This document shows, piece by piece, positions 54,688-64,000 of a stretch of 64,000 bases of DNA (its first letter is position 1; each line of letters begins with the position of its first letter). The stretch covers positions 2,221,512 to 2,285,511 of the forward strand of contig QXEO01000549.1 of assembly GCA_007115705.1 (NCBI GenBank), given 5' to 3'. The DNA is from Dactylis glomerata. Its lineage: Eukaryota; Streptophyta; Magnoliopsida; Poales; Poaceae. The notes below the pieces were generated by a model. That model worked only from the letters and a program-made list of their open reading frames with translations, searched no databases and was not told where the DNA came from. Made by a program: the position numbers and the translations under genes.

Positions 54688-55032
54688 TGACAAGGGTATG
54701 AATACTTAGGCCCACGTTGTTAGCACCCCTGAGGCCTGTTCGGGTAGCAGCCCATGAGTTATAAGCAAAGGTAGAATTGTATTGTGATTCGTATCGTGTA
54801 AATCAATTTGTATCGAACACGGCCGGTTCCTCGAGACCTGGCCACCTATAAAAGGGGCCAGGAGAGGCCGGCCAAGAGAGACGTCAAGATTGAGCTGAGA
54901 TTAATCCCAAGTTCACTTTTGATACACAATATTTGCCTTGTTTGTCTGAAACCCTACCTTCGAGTTCATCCAACGTCCTCTCCCCCGATCCTAAGTCCTT
55001 CATACAGGACATTTGCCGGGTTAACCCTCATC
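54688..55032 (+). repeat. Tat-2 3' LTR (about 345 bp)
   Basis: TGACAAGGGTATGAATACTT follows the PPT. A TATA box (CTATAAAAGG) is near 54845. I place the end at CCCTCATCA because the next bases belong to a different LTR type. With no 5' LTR in the window, the end is an estimate. Confidence 0.65.
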
Positions 55033-56003
55033 ATTTGGGTAACACACTTAAGGGATCACATCTGTTTAAGATGGTTTTGGTTATATTCAGAAACATCGAG
55101 TGTTGATATAAGAGAGAAGGAATAGTTTTGATAAAGTCCAAAAGTCATTCGGAGGAGTCTAGAAGAGTTTTCGAGTAGCGGGGAATTAAATAAATATTAA
55201 TTGATATTTATTAAAATAATTAATATTAATTAAAAAAAATGAAAATGAGCAGCCCACCTTAACAGGCCCCTCCCGAAGGGGATCCCATTAAGCCTAATGC
55301 GCCTCCCTCCTATTGGACAAGGGGAAGGGGTGCCATGGGCCCTAGGCCCTAGCCTAGGCCGGCTAGGGTTAGGGTTTGGGTAGGTGGGGGCCAGCCGGCC
55401 TGGCCCTACCCTTGGCCGCCGCCATCCTAGCTTCCCTCCTCCTTGGCCGCCGCCCTAGGAGCCTTGGGGAGGGGCGAGGCGCAACCCCTCCTTCCTATAT
55501 AAAGAGGGCCCCAGGGAGATAGGAGAATACACAACGAGCCACGAGCTCTCCTCTTCCTCCCTGGTGCACCGCCCTCCTCCACATCTTTATCTCTTCTCCC
55601 TTTCGTGTGGCCTCCCAATGGGTTGTGTAGGAGCGAGACTACACCACTGTTGCACATCGTCGTGCTGCGGAGTTTCTAGATCCCATCCGAAGCCATCTAC
55701 TCCCACAATCTCGTTAGGATCGGGGATTCTGGAGGTCATTGTGATCACCATACGTGTGCGAGTACACGGAGGTGCTACCAGTTGTGGCACCCGAGTCATT
55801 GCACCTAGTTCTTCAACAACCTTGAGGTCGGCTACGTCAGCTTCATTGACATCGCTCATGTGGGAGCATTAATCCCGTGTTCGGTATTCAAGGATATGTC
55901 GCCGAACACCAGTTTAATGTTACAACATTAGTAGTAGATAGATCTTTGGGCAATTTGGGGTTGTGTAGAAATATTTTTTTGTTATTTGCATCGAACCCCA
56001 ACA
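55033..56003 (+). repeat. LTR F: 3' part of a Copia-like LTR
   Basis: TTTGGGTAACACACTTAAGGG opens it directly after Tat-2. An AT-rich AATTAATATTAATT stretch precedes a GC-rich promoter with TATATAAA (55496-55503), then a CT-rich leader, and the end CGAACCCCAACA. This layout resembles a common Triticeae Copia LTR from memory. The 5' part should lie left of the lost Tat-2 5' LTR. The right neighbour is LINE RT sequence. ORFs within it (for example 55564-55872) are spurious. Confidence 0.6.
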
Positions 56004-56917
56004 GGAGCATCAACGAGTCACGACATACCCGAATACCCACCAGAGAACCATCCATCTCCACATGGTTTAACATAGATGATAAACCCTCTATGCATAGAAG
56101 AAACAAATGCGGTGACAGAGGGTCTACTTGACGGATCCCTCTTGTAGTTTAGAAAAACTCAGTTTCATTTGAATTAAACCAAATTTTGTACCTGACCGAT
56201 GAGACACAAGCCATCATAAGACTCACCCAACGTGGATGTAAACCAAGCTTGATCATCGTCTTCTCCAGAAAGTGTCATTCAACTCTATCATAAGCCTTAT
56301 GCATATCTAATTTGACTGCACATAATCCTTTCTTGCCTTTCTTCTTTTTATTGTATGTATACTTTCATAGGCAATAAGAATGTTATCTGTGATAAGACGA
56401 CCATGCACAAATGCACTTTGATTCTGCCCAATCACTTTAGGAAGAATAAGTTTCAATCTATTTGCCAACATCTTCAATATAACCTTATATACCACATTGC
56501 ATAGCCTGATAGGGCTGAACTGAGTGATTTTATCAGCACTCAACCTTGGGAATTAAGACAACCACCATATCATTCCACCCATCTGGGATAACTCTGGAGT
56601 CGACTGCCTCCAGAACTTCTTTTGTCAACTCATCTCCTAGAAGGTGCCAATATCTTTTATAAAAAACAGCATGAAGGCCATCTGGTCCTTGCACTTTTTG
56701 ATCTCCTATTTGGAATAAAGCCTTTCTCACCTCCGCTTGAAAAAAATAGCAAATCAGATCTTGAATCATTTCACCAGTAACTCTTCTAGGCACCTTATTT
56801 AGTACAAGTTCATCGGGTTCATCCACATCCCTTGAAAACAGCCCTTGAAAATAAAATTTTATTAAGTTACACATGTCTTGCGGGTCTTCCCACTTATTAC
56901 CAGAATCATCAAACAAA
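56004..56917 (-). pseudogene. LINE reverse transcriptase fragment
   Basis: The minus strand reads FDDSGNKWEDPQDMCNLIKF at the start, then NDMVVVLIPKVE, FSPIRLCNVVYKVILKMLAN, VIGQNQSAFVHGRLITDNIL and LDMHKAYDRVE (motif A, near 56310). After that come PHLFLLCIEGLSSMLNHVEM up to LTR F. The catalytic FADD box lies beyond the F junction and is lost. A frame change near 56535 and stops after 56310 break it. Confidence 0.85.
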
Positions 56918-57953
56918 TTTTTTTTTTGGGAAAGATCTTGTATTACTCAAAGATATCAGGGATTACAATCGTTATGGCATATGCTCATCAAGCCCTCTGA
57001 ACCAGAGGAGAGCCATACTGCCGTACACTCTTGAGTTCTAGCATAATTGGCTAAGAAGTGGCTACTATTGTTCTGACATCTCTTCACATGAGTAACACAA
57101 GTTTGACGAATCTTCATCATGGTTTTTATCTCTTCAATGACGGAACTATAAACAGATCGATCAATCCCCTCATTTTGCAACATCACCACTAGCTCCAAAC
57201 AATCCAGCTTAACTATCAGGGGGTCGTTACACCAATGCAAGGCAAGAGCTAACCCTTCCCTCACTGCAGAAACTTCAGTGCCCAACGCCTCCCTACAGTT
57301 TATCAACTGACGGCATGAGGAAAAAATAATCGCTCCTGCGTGATCACGAGCTATCATTCCAGCACCTGCATTCCCATTCACAAAGGATCCATCTGTATTC
57401 AGTTTACACCATCCAATGGAAGGCACTGTCCAGGACGGAATAATACTATGCTCTACAGGTCCATGGAAGTGTGCTAACTCACGGTCCAGAATGAATTTGC
57501 CCTTGTAAAGATCTTTCTCAGGGTGATGTTTGATTTGCACCAAAGACTCCCAATAACTGACGAGAAATCTTCTGGAGGTGTGCACTGGGGGTGGGTTTTT
57601 ACCATGGATAACCTCGTTGCGTACATGCCAGATGCGCCACAATGTCATTAATGTCATACCTCTGCTCTCTTCTGGCAAGTTGCATAAAAGTATCAGTAAC
57701 CAGTCTGACCCAGTGTACAGAATAGTATTTAGCTCTGGGATATTCCATACCTCGGCCATATGGAGCCATAGCTGTTGAGCAAGATTACACCTAAAGAACG
57801 GGTGGAAATTGTCTTCAGTCTCCATACCACACAAGGGGCAATAATCAAATATCTCTAGCGTACGCTTACATTTATTTTGCCAGGTTGGAAGAGCATCAGT
57901 GGCCAATCTCCAAGCAAAATGATGTACCTTCGGTGGAACAAACAGATATTTGA
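56918..57953 (-). mobile_element. 5'-truncated LINE copy with poly(A), inserted in the older LINE
   Basis: A T10 run (56918-56927, poly(A) on the minus strand) marks its 3' end. Upstream, one open frame gives a zinc-finger RVT domain (CPLCGMETEDNFHPFFRC) and a plant-type RNase H with NTDGSF, GTEVSAVREGLALALH and KLDCLELVVML, ending at 56956. This is the usual 3' end of grass L1 LINEs. The frame is unbroken over about 330 codons, so the copy is young relative to its host. It starts abruptly at a Stowaway MITE. Confidence 0.82.
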
Positions 57954-58117
57954 TACTCCATTTGTCCATTTTTATAAGACCTTGTAGGAAATTGACTAGA
58001 TACAAACCAAAATACTTGTATATAGATATGTTTTATATGTAGGTTCACTCATTTTAGTTTGTATCTAGACTATATTAAAATTTCTATAAGGTCTTATAAA
58101 AGTAGACGGAGGCAGTA
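57954..58117. mobile_element. Stowaway MITE at the LINE truncation point
   Basis: TACTCCATTTGTCCATTTTTATAAGACC on the left (first 20 bases TACTCCATTTGTCCATTTTT) faces CTTATAAAAGTAGACGGAGG on the right, followed by CAGTA. TA dinucleotides flank it (57954-57955, 58116-58117). At about 160 bp it has an AT-rich centre with TTTGTATCTAG-type inverted blocks. It donates the first roughly 20 codons of the ORF that runs into the LINE copy. Confidence 0.8.
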
Positions 58118-59018
58118 GTATTTCTCTTTCTGTCAGCACTAGCAAAATTATGAAAGAAGCTAGTATTATCGTCTGCATGCCGCAATCAGTTAGATCGCCC
58201 ACGTTGCAACCAATGCAACTATTCTTGCTCCAACAATAACTCAATTTTTAGTAGATTCTCTTTTTCTCAGCAATAGAATCATCAGATAATGGGCCTTTTC
58301 GGAGAGTCTCCAGCTCTGTTTTCAAACATCAATACGATGACGGGCCCTTTTAAGTTCAGTTCGGTCCCAAATATGTAAGTCGCTATGGACTTCTGCCACT
58401 TTCTCCATCTGTTTTGGCCCAATACTATGCGCTGATGCTTTTGCCCATGCATTTTGGACAATCAACTGGACTATTTCTTCATGTAACCAGCGAGCCTCAA
58501 ATCGTTAAGTTGAAGTGTTCACACCATGCACACTCGCAAGAAATTCCGTATCAATGATAATCGGTCGATGGTCACTTTTTGTTTGCTCACCATTTATCAC
58601 CCTAGATTGTGGGAACAAATTACTCCATGCCGCATTGGCCACCGCTCTGTCTAACCTCTCCCGTACGTATTCTTCCTCTTTGCCATGTAAAGGTATCCCC
58701 CGTATACCCTAGGTCCTCTAGACCACAATCAATGAGGCGGTCATGAAAAGCTTTCATATACCTGGGAGCTCTCAGTGCCCCCTTCTTTTTCCCATGAGAA
58801 CAAAATCTCATTAAACTCGCCTAGTATAAGCCATGGCATCGACATATGTGAATGTAGCTCTCTAGCTAATATATTCCCAGGACTTATATTTATTCTCCCA
58901 CTTTGGTTCATCGTCAGCCGCCACGGATTTACATCCTCAATAATTACGTCAAAAAAGTTTTTCACTATTTTCTTGCAAATTGTCATAGTTTCGTCAACAG
59001 ATCTGCCATAGGGGTAGG
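58118..59018 (-). pseudogene. LINE endonuclease and linker
   Basis: MPWLILGEFNEILFSWEKEG carries GEFNE in place of the usual GDFNE of the EEP endonuclease. FHDRLIDCGLEDLGYTGDTF, TWQRGRIRT and SDHRPIIIDTEF follow, with the conserved SDHRP. The linker ends WLQRGRSN, LRHADDNTSFFHNFASADRK just before the MITE, and continues in sense at 56917. Frame changes occur near 58800 and 58650. Confidence 0.8.
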
Positions 59019-59488
59019 TGTATAGCGGTTTGTGGAAGGGGGTGAACACGGCGGAGCGATCTGGGACGGTGGTAGCACGAGTTTACCCAGTTTCAGATCC
59101 CGCAATGGTGGCGAGACCCTACGTGCTGCTATAATTCACGATATGGCAACAAGTGCTCAGTTACAATGATGAGATTGTCTATTGGCCTCAAGGGTTCCTC
59201 CACGCCGGTTTATAAAGGCGTCTGGCGTGGGCATCACGGTGGTTCCGGGACAGATACAATATGGAGTCCTAGACTAAGTCCTATACAATGATGTATACTA
59301 CATGACAAAACCGCCATGGGACTATCTACGGAATCCGCCATAAGCTCCTGCATCCTCAGAAACCTCCATGGGCTTCAAGAAACTGGGCCGCCCGGCAAGG
59401 CTATCTGCCATACCACCTTCTATGGGACACCCTGGCTTGCTAGTTTAGGACTACGTCGTAGGTATACCTATTTGGTATATCCCCAACA
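59019..59488 (-). repeat. Element H 3' LTR (470 bp)
   Basis: Plus strand TGTATAGCGGTTTG to GGTATATCCCCAACA. On the minus strand it starts TGTTGGGGATATACC and is preceded by the purine-rich CCCAGGGGCTAC (59489-59500 reversed), a PPT of the same GGGGGCTAC type as Tat-2. Confidence 0.7.
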
Positions 59489-60071
59489 GTAGCCCCTGGG
59501 GAACTTCAAGATCGCCATTTCTATCTGCTATGTTGGTCCTTGCTGAATATCATCTGCCATAGCTCTTTATCTTTGTCTGGATGGTGGATCTTGTCGTTCC
59601 TCCCTTCTTCAAGTCTCCATCTGCCATGGATGGCGGATTATGCGATGTAGTTTACATTGGGCGAGATTCCTGGGATTTGTTAGATCTTACCACGGAATCC
59701 ACCGTAAATTTCTCCACGTAGTTCCTTCTAGGGTAAGATTCGTGGTATAGACACCGTTGGTAAAGATTACCGTTTTACCCATGGACACATGGAATTGATC
59801 TAGGATTTGCGAGTTTGAGATATATGGTGTAGATGGCGGGCACGAATCTTGAGGTCAGAGGTCTATAAATACCTCAATGGTGAGCCCTGCCTCATTCACA
59901 TCTCGCACTCTCACCTTCACAGCACCGCCCAGGAGCTTCGCGATCTCCGTTGAGCCACCGGCCGGAGTTCTTCATCGCCGGTCAACTTTTTCACCGGAGA
60001 AGCTTATCCTAGCATCGCCGTCGTCCTCAATAGAAATTCTCGAGGTACTTACCATCACACCTCTTGCCGCC
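59489..60071 (+). promoter_or_regulatory. Upstream region of the element H antisense gene with TATA box
   Basis: No ORF of note. TATAAAT at 59864-59870, followed by a CT-rich leader (CTCACCTTCACAGCACC), precedes the ATG at 60072 by about 200 bp. The layout is that of a plant core promoter and 5' UTR on the strand opposite to the element. A GT donor (GAGGTACTTACC near 60043) could start a leader intron. Confidence 0.5.
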
Positions 60072-60409
60072 ATGGATCCCGAATAACCTTCCTCCCGCCA
60101 TCCTACCGATGCCAAAGAAGAGGACTCCCCGCTACAGCAATCAGCTTTTGCCTCCAGTCGGCCCATGGCGGATTCCTATCCAGAGGATATCGCCTCTGAG
60201 TCTGAGGAAGACACCGAGAATCAAGCAGCTGGAGAGATGGCAAACGAGGAAGAGAAAGATGGCAGAGCTGAAGCTGAAGAAACTGAACAAGGTGGCGGAA
60301 TTGAAGTTGAAGAAGCAGAATAAATCCCAGTCAATCTTCACGGATACTGGGTGAAGTGCCACGTGAAAGATGCTCATGTCCTGGCCTTGGAGAAATAAGG
60401 CACAGTGGC
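60072..60409 (+). pseudogene. Element H antisense gene, N-terminal part
   Basis: From ATG 60072 (MDPE) one frame runs 112 codons with TAA stops at 60084, 60321 and 60396. Content is acidic (DIASESEEDTENQAAGEMAN and Glu/Lys-rich repeats), then NLHGYWVKCHVKDAHVLALE, the usual start of the grass gypsy-type transposon protein whose middle is seen in Tat-1 exon I. It is cut at 60410 by element I. The same frame is preserved across the stops, so they are simple substitutions. Confidence 0.6.
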
Positions 60410-63400
60410 TGTAACGCCCCAACCTTTGGATCAAGGTGGAACATCTGTGTTGTGTGCTATTCCCTGGATCAATGATAGCGCCACAGAACAAAATGAAATA
60501 CTCATTGCATAGTATCAAGATTACAACGCGGATCCGGATACAAAGTATTAAATTCTTACAATTTTACACAGCGGAAATAGCAAGGTGGCAAGGAGTCTCC
60601 ATCTTCATCACGTGCCACAGGCAGCCATGTTGGAATGTAAGCTCGAGATCCTAATCCTGGTTTCTTACTCGAAATAAAACCTGCACGTTGAATATGCAGC
60701 CCCAAAGGGGTCAGTACAATGATGTACTGGCAAATGACACATATTTGGTGGATGTTGTGAGGAGTCTATCTAAATGAGTATTTGGCTGGTGGATCTCACA
60801 GGCTGATTTGCATAAAGCCAGTTTTATCCTATAGATCTTTTTCAAAGTTTTTCTGTCAAAGTTTTATATTTTCAAGGGTCGAAATAACTCCCAATTGCCA
60901 CATACTAGCTAGGCATGTAGCACTGGGCGAAATTCAACAAAGTCGGAACCTCAGGCACCACCACCCCTCGGAGTGTATGGTCCTTAGTTCCTACCTAAGG
61001 GTTTCTAGACAGATTTTAGTCATTCAGAAACGGTGATGAGATTCTTCCGTACATTCCATGTCTAGAGACTCAATTGTCCATAACCGAGGACACGGCTAAT
61101 CGATTAGTTTAACACCTTGCAAGGGTTGTGCACTTTCACCGTACGATTCATTTTATGCCCATACATAAAATGAAACGAGACCTTTTAGAAGGAGAGGACA
61201 ACTAACTTGGCAAGCTCCGTCCCCAACCTACAATTCAACTACCACCACTTCTTGTCGACAAGTTGTACTCCCACATCTAATCAGTCAAGACAGAGCCCAT
61301 AATGTCATAAGGCTGCACTGGAAGTACACTAAGCATGGAAGACATAGCCATCTCTTTGTTCCTGGGCGGCAAACCACAAGTGTACGCCCAGGCAGCAACT
61401 ACACAAGGTGTAGCCCCAGGTCGCCACTCAACATCGCCTCCATCATCAAACCAATCCACCCAGGTGTTTCATTTTAGTTGAAGTTCTTAATTTATTCACA
61501 AAACACTTTTAACAAGTGATCAAAGCATGGCAACAATATTTTTCAAAGTATTTAGCATCCTAACAGGTGGGGTTTGAGGGATTGCTACACACTACTAGGA
61601 TCTAAGCATTTGACAAAATAGTTGAATAATTCACCTATCATGCATACTACAAGAGGTGAATGAACTAATGCATAAGTAAAATGGGTATAGGGACATGTGT
61701 GTCACTTGCCTTTTGAAGAACACGATGTTTCTCTTCCCTCAACTAAGCGTGTAGTCCTCCGCACCAACTATAGTACAGAAGGAACAAAACATAAACACTC
61801 CAAACAATCACAAACAAACAATTTAAGCAATCGAAGGTATTTGTTTAACCATTTAGCTTTATTGAGATGTTGTGATTTTGAAGGATATGGTAAAGGATCA
61901 TGAATGAATTCGAGGGCTTAGTTGGGAAGGATCAGTATGATTTGAGAGGGAAATGGTCTAGGCAACTTTAAGGATGCTTGAACTACTCAAATGGCACATT
62001 TGCAAGTCGAATAGTTCAATACATGAATACAAAACTAAGTGGGTAATGGATTGGGTATGAATGGTTGATATTTGAGGGCATGGCTCAATGGTTTGTTGAT
62101 CAACATGGTGTATAACTCATACTATGGTACGGGTTATAACAGCTCCACATTAATATGATCTAGGTTTGGGAGGAATTTATATCCTACTCAAGTAGCACAA
62201 TTGCAGTTTGAATATATACGAATTAGACAAGGTATAAGGGGTGGAATCTTTATGCTTTATCAAAGTATGAATTGAATCTCGGAATATCTCATATAGATAA
62301 ATCACATAAGAGACAATATAGTGCAATAGCAATACTATTGAATAGGTGTAACAACAATTATTCTTAAATAGTATATATTACACTTAGAATTAGGTTAGGA
62401 AAAGTGGAGCATTGAGTTACTCAATTAACTCATTTGTTAATTGAATAATTCTATGCAAGGCTATGGTTGAGTAGACATGAATAAATGGCTATAGGTAAAG
62501 GATAGGTATAGGTGATGTGTGAAACATGGCTTAAGGTTCCTGATGAGTAGATAGGATTGGGTTAAGCACTATGATTGTTGATTTGATCAATACCATAGTA
62601 GCAAGGTAGAAACTAAGATTGGAGGTATCACACTTTACTCAACAACCCAATTGTAATTTGAATATGTGTGAACAAATCATGATGTACTTAGATGGATATG
62701 ACATTGGATCAAGGTGATCCCAAGATGATATTTGATAGCTAGGTATGAGTGTAAGATTTGCTAAAGTAGAAAAGGAAACATTACTGAACAGAAATAGATT
62801 TATTCTTATAATGGAAATTACTCAAGTCCTCATATTAGAATTTGAATAATAGTGAAGTGTTTCAATCAGATATGGGAGTGATACTACTGGATAGCTTGCA
62901 GTAAAGTAAAGCCACTGCAAGTAGATTCATTCTAAAATAAATTTTAGAACTCAAGATATGGTCAAATTTGTGATTTGAATAGATTTGAATGCACAGAGTG
63001 TGTGCACGTATCAAGTTTGGATTTTCTTGATCCTATGATATTCTACAAGTTCTAAGGAATCCAGGGACTACAAATTTGTAATTTTTGGACTCTTGGTTCT
63101 AAAGATATGAATTAAACAAACTAACAGGAGGTTCAGTACCAATTTGAAAATAGTTTCAAATTGAACCCATGAAATATGAGATTTTATTGTACTACTGGAT
63201 TCTACAGGTTTCAAGGATTCCAACGGTATATCATTTGCTATTTTTGGACCTACAGATCAAAAGATATGAATTTTGCAAGATTGGGATCAAATCTGGTTTG
63301 AATTTCTAATTCGAATTTCTGTTTAAACCAGAGGCCGACACGCGGCGTGATCTGATTGGTCGGTACCGTTTCGGTTGGATCGACGTTGTGGGACGTTGGA

Positions 63401-64000
63401 TCAAAAGAGATCTGGACGGATCAGATCGACAGATACCCCTTCGCTAAGTGATCTAATTCTAGTCACTAGATCTAGATCCGACGGACGGAAAGGGATAGGA
63501 GGGGGGGTGCTCACCGTGGTGGTCAGCTCTGGCGAGTTTGGTACTGGTGGTCGGCGGCGGCGATGCTTCGGTGACCTCCGGTGCAGATGGAGAGCGGGAC
63601 AGTGATTAGTGCGACGCGGGGAAGATGAGGGTGTGGACGGCGTCGTCGTTTGCGTCCAGTAGTGATGCGGGGAGGCGGCTGGAGGGTGTACGAGCGTCGG
63701 TGACCTTCGGGTTGTACTGGAGAGCTCGATTTCCTGCGAAATGATTCAGTCCGTGGGCGTCAAGAGGTGCGCCAAAATAGGGGAAGACGATAGGAGAGAA
63801 GAGAGAGGGCGGGGCTCACTGGCTATGGTGGGAATCGACCGGAGATACCTGCAGATGAGCGGACCTCCGACGAGGGATTTGAGCAGCCTGGCGGCTCGGT
63901 TCGAGGAGAGGTGGGGAGGGGAGTGAGAGGAGGGTGCGAGGTACTTATAGGCGTGGTCTTGATGGCCATTACTCGCGAGAAATCAACGGGGGGGGGGGGG
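60410..64000 (+). mobile_element. Element I: long non-coding LTR-like element, related to C, runs off the window
   Basis: It starts TGTAACGCCCCAACC inside the element H antisense ORF. Shared blocks with element C include the CGTGCCACA, GTCAAGACAGAGCCCATA, CTGGGCGGC, CATTTCACC-like and TAGATCTAGATCC segments, in the same order and at similar spacing. A GC-rich tract begins near 63340, as C has near 13800. No credible ORF. At least 3.6 kb; the right end is outside the window. Confidence 0.6.

Larger units (their letters stand above)
40102..55032 (+). mobile_element. Tat-2: second Tat-lineage element, 5'-truncated, interrupted by element G
   Basis: Gag (from inside the domain), protease, RT, [element G], second RNase H, integrase, an antisense ORF, a PPT and a 3' LTR lie in order on the plus strand. 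The 5' LTR, leader and start of gag are missing at the fusion with Tat-1. RNase H 1 is deleted at the G junction. Tat-2 seems to have inserted into LTR F, because F sequence starts abruptly after the Tat-2 LTR. Confidence 0.85.
56004..59018 (-). mobile_element. LINE-1 remnant (L1-type), broken by insertions
   Basis: On the minus strand, endonuclease (59018-58500), linker (58500-58118) and RT (56917-56004) belong to one ORF2. It is interrupted at 56918-58117 by a second LINE fragment plus a MITE, at 56003 by LTR F, and at 59019 by element H. Stops and frame shifts are frequent. The element is an old non-LTR retrotransposon copy. Confidence 0.8.
59019..60409 (-). mobile_element. Element H: 3' end of a third Tat-like element
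   Basis: LTR 59019-59488, then PPT-like sequence, then a plus-strand (antisense) gene start. This order matches the 3' end of a minus-strand Tat element, like Tat-1. Pol would lie to the right but is replaced by element I. It is inserted in the LINE endonuclease region. Confidence 0.65.

Noticed and set aside
55564..55872. ORFs on both strands downstream of a TATA box
   Set aside because: The TATA box and CT-rich leader belong to LTR F; the frames are chance ORFs in the leader.

Overview
The window is plant repeat DNA. Everything I can recognise is transposable-element sequence; I found no host gene, tRNA, rRNA or CRISPR array. The element types (Tat-lineage Ty3/Gypsy elements with antisense ORFs, non-autonomous Athila-like elements with a tRNA-Asp primer site, long non-coding LTR-like elements, Stowaway and hAT MITEs, grass-type LINEs) point to a large-genome cool-season grass (Pooideae: wheat, barley, rye, oat or ryegrass group). 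The sequence does not let me name the species.

Layout. 1-40101: a minus-strand Tat-lineage element (Tat-1), opened by two nested insertions. Its gag-protease-RT-RNase H-integrase remnant is at 34.0-40.1 kb on the minus strand. Downstream of pol, on the opposite strand, runs an intron-containing antisense gene remnant (1-2.0, 21.6-22.3 and 32.5-33.2 kb). Insertion A (2293-21365, imperfect TSD CACAT/CGCAT) is a minus-strand Athila-like element. It carries element B in its left LTR (3339-9752, TSD CTCAT) and a 4.6-kb non-coding element C in its interior (about 10784-15380), which holds a hAT-type MITE (12202-12565, 8-bp TSD). Insertion D (22334-32380, TSD TGGAT) is a solo LTR, itself split by a complete copy E (22839-31249, TSD AGGAT).

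At about 40.1 kb Tat-1 is fused head-to-head, inside gag, to a plus-strand element Tat-2 (40102-55032). Tat-2 also has an antisense ORF (53.0-53.5 kb, AT-hook plus B3-like). It is interrupted between RT and the second RNase H by element G (42476-50583), the only copy with an intact gag-protease ORF (687 aa). Tat-2 ends inside another LTR (F, 55033-56003). Then comes a broken LINE (56004-59018) containing a 5'-truncated LINE copy and a Stowaway MITE. The 3' end of a third Tat-like element (H, 59019-60409) follows, with the TATA box and start of its own antisense ORF. H is cut by a second long non-coding element (I, 60410 to the window end).

How the parts relate. A, B, E and G share a PBS matching the 3' end of tRNA-Asp. 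None encodes RT or integrase, so all must have been moved by an autonomous partner. Three separate Tat-type elements carry antisense ORFs between pol and the 3' LTR, two of them visibly gene-like (introns; TATA box). The most unusual signals are the spliceable antisense gene, the B3/AT-hook antisense ORF, and an exact 14-base copy of the polypurine-tract region repeated inside each Athila-like element about 56 bp apart. All coordinates, motif reads and divergence figures come from reading by eye; no database search was run.
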